A stretch of DNA of 64,000 nucleotides from Shewanella sp. CG12_big_fil_rev_8_21_14_0_65_47_15 (GTDB taxonomy: Bacteria; Pseudomonadota; Gammaproteobacteria; Enterobacterales; Shewanellaceae), in assembly GCF_002783505.1 (NCBI RefSeq), contig NZ_PFGL01000063.1, positions 22,508-86,507 on the forward strand, in the 5' to 3' direction. This document shows, in pieces, positions 8,610 through 19,260 of this stretch. The notes below the pieces were generated by a model. The model had not been told where the DNA came from, searched no databases, and worked only from the letters and a program-made list of their open reading frames with translations. Position numbers and translations under genes: made by a program. Position 1 is the stretch's first letter, and the number at the start of each line of letters is the position of its first letter.

Positions 8610-9935
8610 TTAGCTGGCTCTATTTAATTCCAGATGGATTTCATCCACTTTTTGGTTATTTAGCCTATAACGACGCATGATAAATGCGACCAAAATCGAG
8701 CCGATAGCGGGATAAAGGGTAAATGAAATTAAGATGCCATTGAGCGTCGTTTCACTCTGAACTACATCGGCTTGATAGCCATAACTTGCCAGTAACCACC
8801 CTGCCGCTGCACCGCCAATGGCTACCCCAAGCTTGATAAAGAAAATCACCGAGGAGTAAATCATACCTGTAATACGCACGCCGGTTTTGTATTGACCATA
8901 ATCGACCGTATCCGCCATTTTAGCCCAGAGTAATGGGGTGGCCATATTAAAGGTAAAGCCCCAGACAATATAAAGAGTGAAGGCGAGAACGACTTGATCT
9001 TTAGGGACAAAAAAGTGCAGTACACACAGAGTCGCGGCTAGGAGCTGCAACACAATATAGGCTTTGACCTTACAAACGTGCTTGGCTAATGGCTCTGCGA
9101 GAATGCAGCCAAAAATATTGCCAACCATACCTAAGGTGATGAAAAGAGTGATCATATCCGGTAGGTTAAGGAAATATTTTACGTAGTAAATGGCGAGGCT
9201 AGTGCGTAACACCATGCCGGATAATAGGCAAACCGCGGCGGCGGATAACACTCGCCATTGGTCATTCTGTAATAGGTATTTAACGTCCTGTTTAAAGCTA
9301 GAATTTTGATCGACTGGTGGGTGTAAGCGCTCTTTTGTGCCCCAGAAGCAGGTTAGAAACATGGCAACACCTAAGATGCTCATGGCAAGGATCGTGAGCT
9401 GATAGCCCTTTGCTTGGTCACCTTTACCGAGAAACTCGACTAAAGGAAGGGTAAGTCCTGAGACCAGTAAACCACCGAGCATGGCGAACACAAACCGATA
9501 GGATTGCACCGAAACCCGCTCTTTGGGATCGGCCGTCAGTACGCCACCTAGGGCGCAATAGGGAATATTAATGGCGGTATATACCATCATCAATGCCGTG
9601 TAAGTCACGAAGGCATATATCATTTTCCCATTTTCAGATAAATCTGGGGTGGTAAATGCCAATACACTGATAATCCCAAAGGGCAGGGCAAACCAGAGTA
9701 AATAGGGTCTGAATTTCCCCCAACGCGTGTTTGTACGGTCTGCCAATGCCCCCATTAAAGGATCTGTGACGGCATCAATCAACCGAACGAGCAGAAACAT
9801 AGTGCCGACAAAGGCGGGTGAAATGCCAAAGATGTCGGTGTAAAAAAAGGTAAGGAACAGCATAACGGTTTGAAAAACGATGTTGCTGGCGGTGTCGCCA
9901 AGCCCATAAGCTATTTTTTCTTTTATGCTAATCAT
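8610..9935 (-). CDS. GPH-family sugar:cation symporter (glycoside transporter)
   Basis: 441 residues with about 12 hydrophobic segments. It belongs to the glycoside-pentoside-hexuronide (MelB/XynP-type) group of the major facilitator superfamily. Typical segments are the N-terminal KIAYGLGDTASN, FFYTDIFGISP, RLIDAVTDPLMGALADRT and NTRWGKFRPYLLW. It should import the intact glucoside or disaccharide across the inner membrane with Na+ or H+. It starts 10 bases after the GH1 gene's stop codon on the same strand, so transport and hydrolysis are coupled in one transcript. AAGG lies about 8 bases before the ATG. The substrate is inferred from context only. Confidence 0.9.
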   Translation of the reverse strand: MISIKEKIAYGLGDTASNIVFQTVMLFLTFFYTDIFGISPAFVGTMFLLVRLIDAVTDPLMGALADRTNTRWGKFRPYLLWFALPFGIISVLAFTTPDLSENGKMIYAFVTYTALMMVYTAINIPYCALGGVLTADPKERVSVQSYRFVFAMLGGLLVSGLTLPLVEFLGKGDQAKGYQLTILAMSILGVAMFLTCFWGTKERLHPPVDQNSSFKQDVKYLLQNDQWRVLSAAAVCLLSGMVLRTSLAIYYVKYFLNLPDMITLFITLGMVGNIFGCILAEPLAKHVCKVKAYIVLQLLAATLCVLHFFVPKDQVVLAFTLYIVWGFTFNMATPLLWAKMADTVDYGQYKTGVRITGMIYSSVIFFIKLGVAIGGAAAGWLLASYGYQADVVQSETTLNGILISFTLYPAIGSILVAFIMRRYRLNNQKVDEIHLELNRAS

Positions 9936-9945
9936 GGCTTTAGCC

Positions 9946-11301
9946 TTATTTATTATTGTTATTCGTTAAGTGGGCCCTTGAGCGAATCAAATCGCTGTAG
10001 GCGTGACCACTGGCCTTTATCGTGCGGGTTTGGCTGGCATAATCCACATAGACTATGCCAAAGCGTTTTAAGTAGCCTTCGGCCCACTCAAAATTATCCA
10101 TCAAGCTCCAGGCAAAGTAACCCTGAATGTTAACACCTTGTACTATGGCATTGTCTACAGCGGTTAAATGGTGCTGGTAATAGCTGAGTCTATCGAAGTC
10201 ATCGATACGCCCATCAATACACTTATCGTCCATGGCTGCGCCATTTTCTGTGATGAAAACAGGGGGTAAATTATAGGTTTGATTTAAAGAGACCAGTAAG
10301 TCGGTAAAGGCCTGTGGATAGATCTCCCAGCCTATGTCGGTTTTGGGTACCCTTGGTAAATCAACTTGTATAAATCCGTGTGTTGTATCGGCCTGATATA
10401 CGGCGCGGGTATAAAAGTTGACCCCTAAAAAATCAATGGGTTGACTGATAAGCTCAAGGTCGCCGTCGTGAATTTCCGGTCTGTCTTCTGGTGCTAATGT
10501 TGTGAGAAGCGCTGGGTAGGCCGCATCGAAAATCGGCTTGATATACCACTGATTAAAATAATCATCGGCTTGTTTTGCGGCCTGAATATCGGCGGCACTT
10601 TGGGTTAATGCGTAGCAGGGCGTGAAGTTAAGCACTATGCCATTCATGCTGTTAGGGCTGTTCCTTTGCAGCACTTGCATCGCTAAGCCGTGGGCGAGTA
10701 ACAGGTGGTGAGCCGATTGGCGGCCATAGGCTTTTTTCATTAAACCGGGGGCGTGAATACCTGCCTCATAGCCTAAATATGAGCTGCAAAAGGGTTCATT
10801 TAAGGTGGCGTAGGAATACACTCGGTCGCCGAAGGCTTGGCTTATTTTGTCGGCATAGTCTTTGAAAAGGTAAGCCGTATCTCGGTTTAACCAGCCGCCT
10901 TGATCCTCAATATGTTGAGGAAGATCCCAATGGTAAAGCGTAACAAATGCTTTGATATTTCTACGTTTTAGCTCGTCTAGAATGCCAATGTAGAAATCAA
11001 CACCCCGTTGATTAATGCTGCCATCTTGATTTAAGACGCGTCCCCACGCGATTGAAAAACGATAGGCATCCACCCCGAGTGATGCGATTAAGGCGATATC
11101 TTCTTTCCATAGATTCAAGTGGTTGCAGGCAACATTACCATTGGAGGCATCACGGATTTTATCTGGTGTTGCGCAGAAGGTGTCCCAAATACAGGTTTGG
11201 CGAGAGTCCACGCCACCTTCGATTTGAAATGAAGCGGTCGCAACACCAAAAGTAAACGCTTCGCTTTGGAGTCTCGAGTTCTTTGGTAAAGATATTTTCA
11301 T
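9946..11301 (-). CDS. bglA: GH1 beta-glucosidase (cytoplasmic)
   Basis: A glycoside hydrolase family 1 enzyme of about 451 residues with no signal peptide. The acid/base glutamate is in TLNEP (about residue 169) and the nucleophile glutamate is in FITENG (about residue 352). The N-terminal FGVATASFQIEG and C-terminal WSLMDNFEWAEGY signatures are present. It cleaves beta-glucosides, such as cellobiose, to glucose. I chose the ATG at 11301 (MKISLP); an in-frame GTG four codons upstream (11313) is also possible, and neither has a strong ribosome site. It is the first gene of a minus-strand unit with the symporter and repressor. The divergent plus-strand gene is the GluP transporter, with a LacI-type site between them. 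Confidence 0.92.
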   Translation of the reverse strand: MKISLPKNSRLQSEAFTFGVATASFQIEGGVDSRQTCIWDTFCATPDKIRDASNGNVACNHLNLWKEDIALIASLGVDAYRFSIAWGRVLNQDGSINQRGVDFYIGILDELKRRNIKAFVTLYHWDLPQHIEDQGGWLNRDTAYLFKDYADKISQAFGDRVYSYATLNEPFCSSYLGYEAGIHAPGLMKKAYGRQSAHHLLLAHGLAMQVLQRNSPNSMNGIVLNFTPCYALTQSAADIQAAKQADDYFNQWYIKPIFDAAYPALLTTLAPEDRPEIHDGDLELISQPIDFLGVNFYTRAVYQADTTHGFIQVDLPRVPKTDIGWEIYPQAFTDLLVSLNQTYNLPPVFITENGAAMDDKCIDGRIDDFDRLSYYQHHLTAVDNAIVQGVNIQGYFAWSLMDNFEWAEGYLKRFGIVYVDYASQTRTIKASGHAYSDLIRSRAHLTNNNNK

Positions 11302-11430
11302 ATATTCAGTCACTTAATTGTATTTTTGAATTTATTCCTGCGATTTAAAACACAGAGTTCAAGATAAAGAGAGTAAAGATGCTTGCCGACAGTCACTAAA
11401 AATATTGACTTTGGTTATCGACATGTTAAC

Positions 11431-11448
11431 AATGGAAGCGCTTACATC
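11431..11448. promoter_or_regulatory. Second LacI-type operator, between bglA and gluP
   Basis: The sequence AATGGAAGCGCTTACATC contains the same AAGCGCTT core as the perfect palindrome at 7104-7125, with one arm degenerate. It lies in the 255-base divergent spacer, so one repressor could control both the bglA unit (about 130 bases away) and gluP (about 120 bases away). Confidence 0.75.
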
Positions 11449-11568
11449 GAGGTTAGTGACTAATCATAAAAAGGTCAATATGTGATTCGGATAAATTAAT
11501 CACGCCATTTTGACTAAGAAGATTAAACGTTTTTATCTAGGTAATCGGTTGGGGAGAAAAGGGCAAAT

Positions 11569-12864
11569 ATGGCTATTACAAATGAAACTAAGGTGAGTGC
11601 AGTGAGTGAGTCGACAAGGAGTGTGCACCAGAGTGGCAACTTTAGGTTCGCTTTAGTGGCCTTAACATCGTTGTTTTTCATGTGGGGATTCATTACTTGT
11701 CTTAACGATATCTTGATACCTTACTTAAAAAATATGTTTGAGCTGAATTACGCCCAAGCCATGTTGGTGCAGTTTTGTTTTTTTGGGGCTTACTTCATTG
11801 TCTCCATCCCCGCTGGTGCACTCGTGGGTAAAATTGGTTATCAAAAAGGCATAGTCACAGGGCTTGGTATTGCGTGTTTAGGCTGCTTATTGTTTTATCC
11901 TTCGGCGAGTTTTGCCTCCTATTGGATGTTCCTAGGCGCTTTTTTTGTTTTAGCCTCCGGCATTACGATTCTACAAGTGGCGGCTAATCCCTACGTCAGC
12001 GTGCTGGGACCGGCGAAAACCGCCTCATCGAGACTCACGTTGACCCAAGCGTTTAATTCCTTTGGCACCACAGTCGCCCCGTTTTTCGGCAGTTGGTTGA
12101 TTTTATCGACCTCACATCAAATGACGGGAGAGGGTGCATCTGACCTTATGGTCAGTGCTGCGGCCCAAGCGAGCACAGTCCAAGTTCCCTATTTGATTTT
12201 AGCGGCCAGTTTATGTGTGTTGGCGGTCATTTTTATGCTGTTAAAGCTGCCTTTTTTAGGCCAAAAACTGCCGGCGAGCAGTGCTAAAGTGCTGGGCAGT
12301 GCATGGCAATTTCCACATCTTGTTCTCGGTAGCGTGGGGATTTTTGTGTATGTGGGGGCCGAAGTCGCCATTGGTAGTTTTCTGATTAGTTTTTTAGTTC
12401 AGCCCGATATTGGTGGTTATACCCATGCCGAAGCCGCGCATTACATTGCCTACTATTTTGGTGGCGCTATGGTTGGGCGTTTTATTGGTGCGGCCGTGAT
12501 GCAAAAAATCAAGGCCGGCAAAGTGTTAGCCTTTAATGCGATTTGTGCTTGCCTGCTGGTGGCCTTAGCCATGTTCAGTACGGGGGCGATGGCGATGTGG
12601 GCCTTACTGCTAGTCGGGTTATGTAACTCTATTATGTTCCCGACGATTTTCAGCCTAGCATTGCAGGATCTTGAGCAACATACCAGCCAAGGTTCTGGCA
12701 TTTTATGTTTGGCGATTGTGGGCGGTGCGATTGTGCCCTTATTCCAAGGTATGTTAGCCGATCATTTTGGTATTCAATTGGCCTTTATTTTACCGCTGCT
12801 TTGTTATGGCTTTATCGCCTATTACGGCGCCAAGGGCTGTGATGCCCCAAGACCAAGATTTTAA
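11569..12864 (+). CDS. gluP: GluP-type glucose/galactose MFS transporter
   Basis: 431 residues and about 12 membrane segments. The family signature of the FucP/GluP branch is clear: [19 protein letters not shown] (residues 36-54), followed by the motif [13 protein letters not shown]. It should import glucose or galactose by proton or sodium symport, taking up glucose released in the periplasm by the GH3 enzyme encoded 82 bases downstream. A hydrophilic N-terminal extension of about 25 residues precedes the first helix. AAGGG upstream of the ATG is a good ribosome site. It probably forms a transcript with the GH3 and kinase genes. Confidence 0.92.
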   Translation: MAITNETKVSAVSESTRSVHQSGNFRFALVALTSLFFMWGFITCLNDILIPYLKNMFELNYAQAMLVQFCFFGAYFIVSIPAGALVGKIGYQKGIVTGLGIACLGCLLFYPSASFASYWMFLGAFFVLASGITILQVAANPYVSVLGPAKTASSRLTLTQAFNSFGTTVAPFFGSWLILSTSHQMTGEGASDLMVSAAAQASTVQVPYLILAASLCVLAVIFMLLKLPFLGQKLPASSAKVLGSAWQFPHLVLGSVGIFVYVGAEVAIGSFLISFLVQPDIGGYTHAEAAHYIAYYFGGAMVGRFIGAAVMQKIKAGKVLAFNAICACLLVALAMFSTGAMAMWALLLVGLCNSIMFPTIFSLALQDLEQHTSQGSGILCLAIVGGAIVPLFQGMLADHFGIQLAFILPLLCYGFIAYYGAKGCDAPRPRF

Positions 12865-12946
12865 ATCAATTAAAACACGACGATTAAACACATGGATGCG
12901 CACACGGCGTGTGTATTAAGACATTTTATTTTTAAGGGCGAGAATT

Positions 12947-15619
12947 ATGAGCGTTATCGCATTGAGACCCAAAACCTTTAGCTTGAGTTTATTGGCTGTG
13001 CTGACCTGCGCTTGCTTAAGTGGATGCAGTAAAACAGAGCAGGTGAAGGAAGTTGTGCCTAGTCAATCCGTTAATCCCAATGATATGGTCACATCTAGCT
13101 CGCCCAATAGCCCCAATAGCCCCAATGGCTACAGTATCGATGGCAAGCCTACCGATATTAATATTTGGCCACAGTTAACTATACCTCATAAAAATCAGCC
13201 AGATGTTGAAAAGCGAGTCGCGGACTTATTAGCAAAAATGACGCTAGAGCAGAAAGTCGCGCAGATGATCCAACCTGAGATCCGCGATATCACGGTCGAA
13301 GATATGCGCAAATACGGCTTTGGCTCCTATTTAAATGGTGGCGGCTCTTACCCAAATCAAGATAAACATGCGACGCCAGCAGATTGGATTGCCTTAGCCG
13401 ACGCTATGTTTCAAGCCTCTATGGATGACTCGCTCGATGGCATCAGTATTCCAACTATGTGGGGCACGGATGCGGTTCATGGTCACAACAATGTGATTGG
13501 TGCAACGCTGTTCCCACATAATATAGGGTTAGGTGCGGCCCAGCATCCTGAGCTTATCCAGCAAATAGCCGCGATCACCGCCAAAGAAGTGATGGTGACG
13601 GGGATCGATTGGGTATTTGCACCGACTGTTGCCGTGGTGCGTGATGACCGCTGGGGACGAACCTACGAGGGCTATTCTGAAGATCCTGCCATCGTTAAAT
13701 CCTATTCCCACGCGATTGTTGAGGGATTACAAGGTGGCAATGATAAAGACTTCTTATCGGATCAGCATGTTATCGCGACTGTAAAACATTTCTTAGGGGA
13801 TGGCGGCACCGAAGGGGGAGATGATCAGGGCGATAATCTCGTATCCGAACAAGCCTTGTTTGATATTCACGCCCAAGGTTATATCGGCGGGTTAACCGCG
13901 GGCGCGCAAACGGTGATGGCCTCATTTAATAGTTGGCACGGTGCTAAAAATCACGGTAACCCTTATTTATTAACCGATGTACTTAAGACGCGCATGGGCT
14001 TTGATGGCTTGGTTGTCGGCGACTGGAATGGCCATGGACAGGTCGAAGGTTGCAGCAATGAATCTTGTCCTCAGGCTGTTAATGCGGGCTTAGACGTATT
14101 TATGGTGCCAACGGCGGCATGGAAACCCTTATATGAAAACACTATCGCGCAAGTGAAGTCGGGTTTGATAGGTCAAGCGCGGATTGACGATGCCGTGAGC
14201 CGTATCCTGCGCGTAAAAATCCGAGCGGGATTATTTGACAAGCCAAGTCCTGCTAAGCGTCCTTTATCGGGTAAAACCGAGTTAATTGGCCAAGCGAGCC
14301 ACAGGGACGTTGCGCGCCAAGCAGTACGCGAGTCGCTAGTATTATTGAAGAACAATCAACACTTATTGCCTTTATCCTCCAAAGCTAAAGTGCTCGTCGC
14401 GGGCGATGCCGCCGATAATATTGGCAAGCAATCGGGTGGTTGGTCTATTACTTGGCAGGGTACAGATAATCAAAATGCTGATTTCCCAGGAGCAACATCG
14501 ATTTATGCCGGCATAGCAAAGGTGGTTACTGCCAGCGGTGGTAGCGCAGTGCTGAGTGTCGATGGTCAATTTGAAGCTGCGAATAAACCCGATGTGGCGA
14601 TTGTGGTATTTGGTGAGGAGCCCTATGCCGAAGGCAATGGTGATATCGATAATCTTGAATATCAAAGGGGTAATAAGCGTGACTTAGCACTATTGCAAAA
14701 GCTCAAAGCCGCTGGGGTTCCTGTGGTCTCTGTGTTTATCAGCGGCCGACCTTTATGGGTCAATCCTGAGTTAAATGCCTCTGACGCCTTTGTCGCCGCT
14801 TGGTTGCCTGGCACCGAAGGTGCAGGGATTGCCGAAGTGTTATTCACTCAGGCCAATGGCGATGTTCAGTATGACTTTACTGGTAAATTGTCTTTCTCAT
14901 GGCCGTCGACACCGCAGCAAACTCGCGTGAATGTTCACGACAGTGATTATTCGCCACTATTACCCTATGGTTATGGCTTGAGTTATGCGGATAAGGCTGA
15001 TACTACTGCGCCTGCGGTATTATCGAATCGTTTGTCCGAAGATAACTTCGGTGAACAAGTGCCACTTAGCCAGAAGCCGTTATTCGAGCGTGCCGTTAAG
15101 GCGCCTTGGAAAATGCTAATTGGCAGTGTTGAAGGTGACAAGGTTTCGATGGAACCTATCGCCAGCAGCGTGCAGGCAAATGATGTTGTTACGATTAAAA
15201 CCTTTGATAAACAAGTGCAAGAAGATGCCCGTCACATTAGTTTCAACGGTAAAGCGCTTGGTTTTGTGAGCTTGCAGGGGAACTTCCCGGAAGACTTGCG
15301 GGCTTATCTGGCGAGTAAGTCAGTGCTCAGCATGCAAGTCAAAGTGGGTTCACCGATTACGGCGCCAGTGAATGTCGGCATGATCTGCGAAGGCGATTGT
15401 CGAGCCAATGTGGATATTAGCACTCAGCTAAGCGCATTAAGCCTTGATACTTGGAGTGAACTAAACATAGATCTCACTTGCTATCAGGGGCAGGGGATCG
15501 ATTTTGGTAAAATTATCTCGCCTTTCACCTTATCTTCATCGGACGCCGTGGATATCAGTTTTAGCGATATTATCTTAAAGCCAAAGACGGCGAATATGGT
15601 GTCGGTCGAGTGCCCGTAA
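12947..15619 (+). CDS. bglB: GH3 beta-glucosidase, predicted lipoprotein
   Basis: 890 residues. The N-terminus is a lipoprotein signal with lipobox LSGC and the acylated cysteine at residue 27, so it should be tethered in the periplasm or at the outer membrane. A low-complexity linker with SPN repeats (residues 52-60) follows. The GH3 N-domain has KHFLGD (280-285) and the nucleophile aspartate 359 in VVGDWNGHG. The GH3 C-domain holds SLVLLKNN and the late YGYGLSY segment. A further C-terminal domain of about 200 residues resembles the carbohydrate-binding-like tail seen in exo-1,4-beta-glucosidases (ExoP type). It would degrade cello-oligosaccharides brought in by the TonB receptor. AAGGG lies 8 bases before the ATG. 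Confidence 0.93.
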   Translation: MSVIALRPKTFSLSLLAVLTCACLSGCSKTEQVKEVVPSQSVNPNDMVTSSSPNSPNSPNGYSIDGKPTDINIWPQLTIPHKNQPDVEKRVADLLAKMTLEQKVAQMIQPEIRDITVEDMRKYGFGSYLNGGGSYPNQDKHATPADWIALADAMFQASMDDSLDGISIPTMWGTDAVHGHNNVIGATLFPHNIGLGAAQHPELIQQIAAITAKEVMVTGIDWVFAPTVAVVRDDRWGRTYEGYSEDPAIVKSYSHAIVEGLQGGNDKDFLSDQHVIATVKHFLGDGGTEGGDDQGDNLVSEQALFDIHAQGYIGGLTAGAQTVMASFNSWHGAKNHGNPYLLTDVLKTRMGFDGLVVGDWNGHGQVEGCSNESCPQAVNAGLDVFMVPTAAWKPLYENTIAQVKSGLIGQARIDDAVSRILRVKIRAGLFDKPSPAKRPLSGKTELIGQASHRDVARQAVRESLVLLKNNQHLLPLSSKAKVLVAGDAADNIGKQSGGWSITWQGTDNQNADFPGATSIYAGIAKVVTASGGSAVLSVDGQFEAANKPDVAIVVFGEEPYAEGNGDIDNLEYQRGNKRDLALLQKLKAAGVPVVSVFISGRPLWVNPELNASDAFVAAWLPGTEGAGIAEVLFTQANGDVQYDFTGKLSFSWPSTPQQTRVNVHDSDYSPLLPYGYGLSYADKADTTAPAVLSNRLSEDNFGEQVPLSQKPLFERAVKAPWKMLIGSVEGDKVSMEPIASSVQANDVVTIKTFDKQVQEDARHISFNGKALGFVSLQGNFPEDLRAYLASKSVLSMQVKVGSPITAPVNVGMICEGDCRANVDISTQLSALSLDTWSELNIDLTCYQGQGIDFGKIISPFTLSSSDAVDISFSDIILKPKTANMVSVECP

Positions 15620-15676
15620 TGTAACACCTCAAGGCGCAGAGAGTCGTTTAAATGACAACTTCGCCTTAATTTAGAC

Positions 15677-15696
15677 AGTCATGAATTGCCATGACT
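15677..15696. other. Inverted repeat downstream of the GH3 gene
   Basis: A perfect 7-bp inverted repeat, AGTCATG, spaced by aattgc. No T-run follows, so it is not a convincing terminator. It could be an mRNA 3'-end hairpin or a protein site ahead of the kinase gene. Confidence 0.3.
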
Positions 15697-15812
15697 TTGG
15701 CTGAGGCTAATGTTGTTTTTGACTTGAGTCAGTTTTCAATGACAGCGTATGGCAGTAGAGATGATCTTCACCGAGCCATTTTGGGTTAAATATATTGAGA
15801 TGGAGTAAGTTG

Positions 15813-16709
15813 ATGTTACGAATTGGTATCGATCTTGGCGGCACAAAAATCGAGTTAGTCGCATTAGATGACGCTGGTAAAGAAGTGTTTCGTAAACGTA
15901 TCCCAACACCGAGAGAATATGTTGCAACAGTCGATGCGTTAGTCGCACTCGTGACAGAAGTCGAAGAGAGCCTGCAACAAACCGCCACGATAGGCATTGG
16001 TATTCCTGGGGTGATTTCCCCTTTTACTGGCCTAGTTAAAAATGCTAATTCAACGTGGATCAATGGCCATCCCCTCGATGTGGATCTGGGGGCTCGATTA
16101 AACCGTAAGGTGAGGATCGCCAACGATGCGAACTGTTTTGCCGTCTCTGAAGCGGTCGATGGCGCCGCTGCCGGCAAGTCACTGGTCTTTGGTGCCATTA
16201 TTGGCACTGGCTGCGGCGCTGGTATCGCCATCAAAGGCCAAGTGCATGATGGTGGCAATGGCATCGGCGGTGAGTGGGGTCATAATCCTTTGCCTTGGAT
16301 GAAAGCTGATGAATTTAATACCACGAGGTGTTTTTGTGGTAACAGGGACTGCATCGAGACGTTTATCTCTGGGACGGGCTTTGTACGCGATTTTCGCGCC
16401 GCAGGTGGTATCGCTGACAGCGGTATTGAAATTGCCCAAATGATGCAAGCGGGCGATCCGCTGGCGACTCAAGCATTTGACCGCTTTATTGACCGTTTAG
16501 CTCGTTCATTGGCCCATGTGATCAATATGATGGATCCTGATGTTATCGTCCTTGGTGGCGGAGTTTCTAACATCGATGCTATCTACACAGAATTGCCCAA
16601 GGTTTTACCTTTATATGTGGTTGGCCGTGAGTGCCACACTCCAGTTGTTAAAAACTGTTATGGCGCTTCATCGGGGGTGCGTGGTGCCGCTTGGTTGTGG
16701 GGACGTTAA
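15813..16709 (+). CDS. ROK-family sugar kinase (probable glucokinase of the cluster)
   Basis: 298 residues. The N-terminal phosphate-binding motif is GIDLGGTK. The central segment reads [11 protein letters not shown]. The ROK zinc site is [10 protein letters not shown], and the C-terminal VLGGGVSN segment is present. The family phosphorylates glucose, fructose or N-acetyl-hexosamines; a glucokinase role is inferred because both glucosidases and GluP yield glucose. I chose the ATG at 15813 because GGAG lies 7-8 bases ahead of it; a TTG six codons upstream has no ribosome site. It follows the GH3 gene by 193 bases. Confidence 0.88.
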   Translation: MLRIGIDLGGTKIELVALDDAGKEVFRKRIPTPREYVATVDALVALVTEVEESLQQTATIGIGIPGVISPFTGLVKNANSTWINGHPLDVDLGARLNRKVRIANDANCFAVSEAVDGAAAGKSLVFGAIIGTGCGAGIAIKGQVHDGGNGIGGEWGHNPLPWMKADEFNTTRCFCGNRDCIETFISGTGFVRDFRAAGGIADSGIEIAQMMQAGDPLATQAFDRFIDRLARSLAHVINMMDPDVIVLGGGVSNIDAIYTELPKVLPLYVVGRECHTPVVKNCYGASSGVRGAAWLWGR

Positions 16710-16940
16710 CTCTAGACTCAATCTGAAATAGTGTTTGATATTTAAGGCCAAATTCATTTATTTGAATTTGGTTTTTTTTTGATTTTGTCATGCAAAAGTT
16801 TTACATTTCATTAGCAAATCTTTATCTTAAGTGCTGGTAATTCTTATGCTAAGTGCTATTTTTAGTACTGGTAGAAAATATAAAAAAATGAATTAGATCA
16901 AAATAATTACGCTATTGTCGTTCTCTTGGGAGTTGACTAG

Positions 16941-19061
16941 ATGAAGCATTTGTCCATCAGTACTAAGTTGTTGTGGATCACTTCCGCCTTGTTCCTATCG
17001 ATAGTCGCAATTTTATCCATTAGCCTCTGGTGGACACTATCGGATCAAAATGCTCAGTTATCCGAGCAAGTGCAGAATAGCTTACAAAACGAAACCCGCG
17101 ATAAGCTCGAAGCTCGTGCCGGTGAGTATGGCGAAATGGTCGCCGGATTTATTAATGAAGCTTACCGGATCCCCTTTTCTTTCGCTGGCATGCTTGAAAG
17201 TACCGCAGAAGAATTGCCCTTAAAGCGTGATCGTTTAGAGCTTGCCGTGGCAGCAGTGCTCAAGAAGAATGCGCAAATTTCTTCCATGTACGCCCAATTT
17301 GAATCTAATGGTTACGATGGCCTCGATAGCGAGTTCCTGAATGTTCAGGTGAGTCATAGTGTGGCTTCGTCGGGAGCCCTAGAGGTCTATTACACTCGCA
17401 ATGATGATGGCACGGTTGAACATCAACAAGTTGATGATTCGGCAGAAAAGTACCTCACCAGCCTGAATGAGTTTGGGATCAGAGATGCCGAATGGTATTT
17501 GTGTGCTAAAGAGACTCTCAAACCCTGTCTGATGGAACCTTATTTATATGAAATTACCCCTGGTAACACCGCTCTAATGACCTCGTTGACAGTACCCGTA
17601 CTTAAGCATAAGCAATTTATTGGTGTAGTGGGGGTGGATGTCAATTTGCCGGTATTTCAGTCCCTGATTGATACACTGTCAAAGAGTCTCTATGACGGCC
17701 AAGCCAAAGTGACCCTCTTGAGTACCCGAGGTCTAGTGGTTGCGGCAAGTCATTACAGCAAAAAAGCTCGGCCCTTATCCGAGTCGGTCGATCCCCAATT
17801 GGCATCGCAAATCATCTCGTTACACAAGAATGGTAAGTACATGATGAATGACGATGAAATTATCGTCGCTTACCCGATCAAAATTCCCCTAGCCAATGCC
17901 GAGTGGTCATTAGCTATCCAAGTTCCTAAGGCGCAGGCCTATAAAAGTTCGATCGCACTCCACGATAAAATGGATGAAATGGCGACCTCTTTAGGCAGCC
18001 TATTATTGATAGTGGGCTTAGTGGTGTCTGTGCTTGCTGTGGTGACTATTAGCCTCGTTATCCGCAGTATCATCTCGCCACTCAAGATGATCCAGGGGCG
18101 TGTTGAGCATTTAGCCAGTGCAGAAGGCGATCTCACTCAATCGATAGAAGTAGATGCACATGCGGAATTGATTGCCCTTGGAAAAGGATTTAATTCCTTC
18201 ATCTATAAGTTAAAGAATTTAATTGCTGAGTTAAAAACCTTAGCCAGTCGTACCCAAGAGGAAAGCCAATCCTCGGCAAAAATTGCCCAACTTACCCGTG
18301 ACAGTGTTCATCGGCAGTATGGCGAAATTGAAAGTGTGGTCACAGCCGTAAATCAAATGAGCGCGACGGCTCTCGAAGTGGCTAAAGCCTCGGAACAAAC
18401 GGCCTCAGAGACAGAGGCCATGTCCCGGAATATACGCCACAGTGAAGAAAGCCTAACCAAAGCGATGGATTTTGTGGCAACTATGTCTCAGGAATCGATG
18501 CAGGCAAAAGTTGCCGTCAGTAAGGTGGCTGAAAGTAGCACAAATATCAGTCGTATCCTTGAGGTGATTAGCTCCATTGCTGCGCAAACTAACTTGCTGG
18601 CCCTAAACGCAGCCATTGAAGCGGCGAGGGCGGGAGAGCAGGGACGTGGTTTTGCAGTCGTCGCCGATGAGGTGAGGGCGCTTGCCTCTAAAACCCAAAG
18701 CTCAACCGATGATATCAGCGTACTGATCGATGCGTTGCAAAAAGAGGTGCACAGTGCTTCCGGGATTATTGATAAAGGTGCCGAGCGCGCACAAATGGCG
18801 GTTTCGCAAACCGAACAAGCGCTCACATCCCTTAACTCTATGGTCAGTCAGATAGAAGAGATCTCGGCCCAAGTGACCCATATTGCCGCCGCCGCAGAGG
18901 AGCAAAGTGCAGTCACTGAAGAGGTAAACCGCAATATTACCGGCATTTCCGATTCGGCATCAGAACTCGCAAGGCTTGCGGGTGAGGCGCAGCAAAGCAG
19001 TGTGGTACTCGCCGAGCTTGTTAAACAACAACATGAGCAGCTAGGTAAGCTAAAAACTTAG
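16941..19061 (+). CDS. Methyl-accepting chemotaxis protein with dCache sensor
   Basis: 706 residues. Membrane segment 1 (about residues 10-32) is followed by a large periplasmic domain (about 33-345) of dCache type, with [15 protein letters not shown] as the second PAS-like part. Membrane segment 2 (about 352-375) leads to HAMP ([23 protein letters not shown]) and a long methyl-accepting coiled coil. The conserved hairpin tip reads [20 protein letters not shown]. It signals through CheA/CheW to the flagellar motor. It sits next to the beta-glucoside cluster on the same strand, so sugar taxis is a possible job, but the ligand cannot be read from sequence. GGGAG precedes the ATG. Confidence 0.93.
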   Translation: MKHLSISTKLLWITSALFLSIVAILSISLWWTLSDQNAQLSEQVQNSLQNETRDKLEARAGEYGEMVAGFINEAYRIPFSFAGMLESTAEELPLKRDRLELAVAAVLKKNAQISSMYAQFESNGYDGLDSEFLNVQVSHSVASSGALEVYYTRNDDGTVEHQQVDDSAEKYLTSLNEFGIRDAEWYLCAKETLKPCLMEPYLYEITPGNTALMTSLTVPVLKHKQFIGVVGVDVNLPVFQSLIDTLSKSLYDGQAKVTLLSTRGLVVAASHYSKKARPLSESVDPQLASQIISLHKNGKYMMNDDEIIVAYPIKIPLANAEWSLAIQVPKAQAYKSSIALHDKMDEMATSLGSLLLIVGLVVSVLAVVTISLVIRSIISPLKMIQGRVEHLASAEGDLTQSIEVDAHAELIALGKGFNSFIYKLKNLIAELKTLASRTQEESQSSAKIAQLTRDSVHRQYGEIESVVTAVNQMSATALEVAKASEQTASETEAMSRNIRHSEESLTKAMDFVATMSQESMQAKVAVSKVAESSTNISRILEVISSIAAQTNLLALNAAIEAARAGEQGRGFAVVADEVRALASKTQSSTDDISVLIDALQKEVHSASGIIDKGAERAQMAVSQTEQALTSLNSMVSQIEEISAQVTHIAAAAEEQSAVTEEVNRNITGISDSASELARLAGEAQQSSVVLAELVKQQHEQLGKLKT

Positions 19062-19105
19062 CACAAAGTTGTTTGTGTAGAACACATTGATATGGATTTA
19101 GATAC

Positions 19106-19135
19106 AAAAAAGCCCATTGAATCAATGGGCTTTTT
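19106..19135 (+). terminator. Rho-independent terminator of the chemoreceptor gene
   Basis: AAAAAGCCCATTGA pairs with TCAATGGGCTTTTT almost end to end, followed by a T-run. The tRNA gene converges from the other strand just beyond it, so it may work in both directions. Confidence 0.88.
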
Positions 19136-19147
19136 CGTTGAATTGGG

Positions 19148-19224
19148 TGGTGGCCCCTCACGGACTTGAACCGTGGACCTAACGATTATGAGTCGTGTGC
19201 TCTAACCAACTGAGCTAAGGGGCC
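19148..19224 (-). tRNA. ileX: tRNA-Ile(CAU), AUA-decoding (tRNA-Ile2)
   Basis: A 77-nt cloverleaf with an encoded CCA end. The acceptor stem GGCCCCU/AGGGGCC and the loop CUCAUAA with anticodon CAU match the E. coli ileX pattern, not elongator tRNA-Met (GGCUACG) or initiator tRNA (CGCGGGG). The C34 would be changed to lysidine by TilS so that the tRNA reads AUA. Base pair 27-43 is a C.U mismatch. Annotation pipelines often call this gene tRNA-Met because of the CAU anticodon. Confidence 0.9.
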
Positions 19225-19230
19225 GACTAA

Positions 19231-19248
19231 AGGTAATCGTCATTACCT
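19231..19248 (-). other. Leader hairpin ahead of the tRNA
   Basis: AGGTAAT, loop cgtc, ATTACCT: a 7-bp stem ending six bases before the mature tRNA 5' end. It probably forms in the precursor leader and could influence RNase P or 5' trimming. Confidence 0.5.
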
Positions 19249-19260
19249 AAAGCGGGAGGA

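Noticed and set aside
9321..9332. GTGTAAGCGCTC inside the symporter gene
   Set aside because: Only one arm fits the LacI-type operator and it lies in coding sequence where codon use explains it.
13105..13128. Short repeated AATAGCCCC units in the GH3 gene
   Set aside because: This is the low-complexity SPN linker after the lipobox, three units only. It is typical of lipoprotein linkers and not a mobile or regulatory repeat.
15707..16264. 185-codon open frame antisense to the sugar kinase gene
   Set aside because: It is a shadow of the ROK kinase gene. Its translation is rich in Ser/Pro/Arg with no family features.
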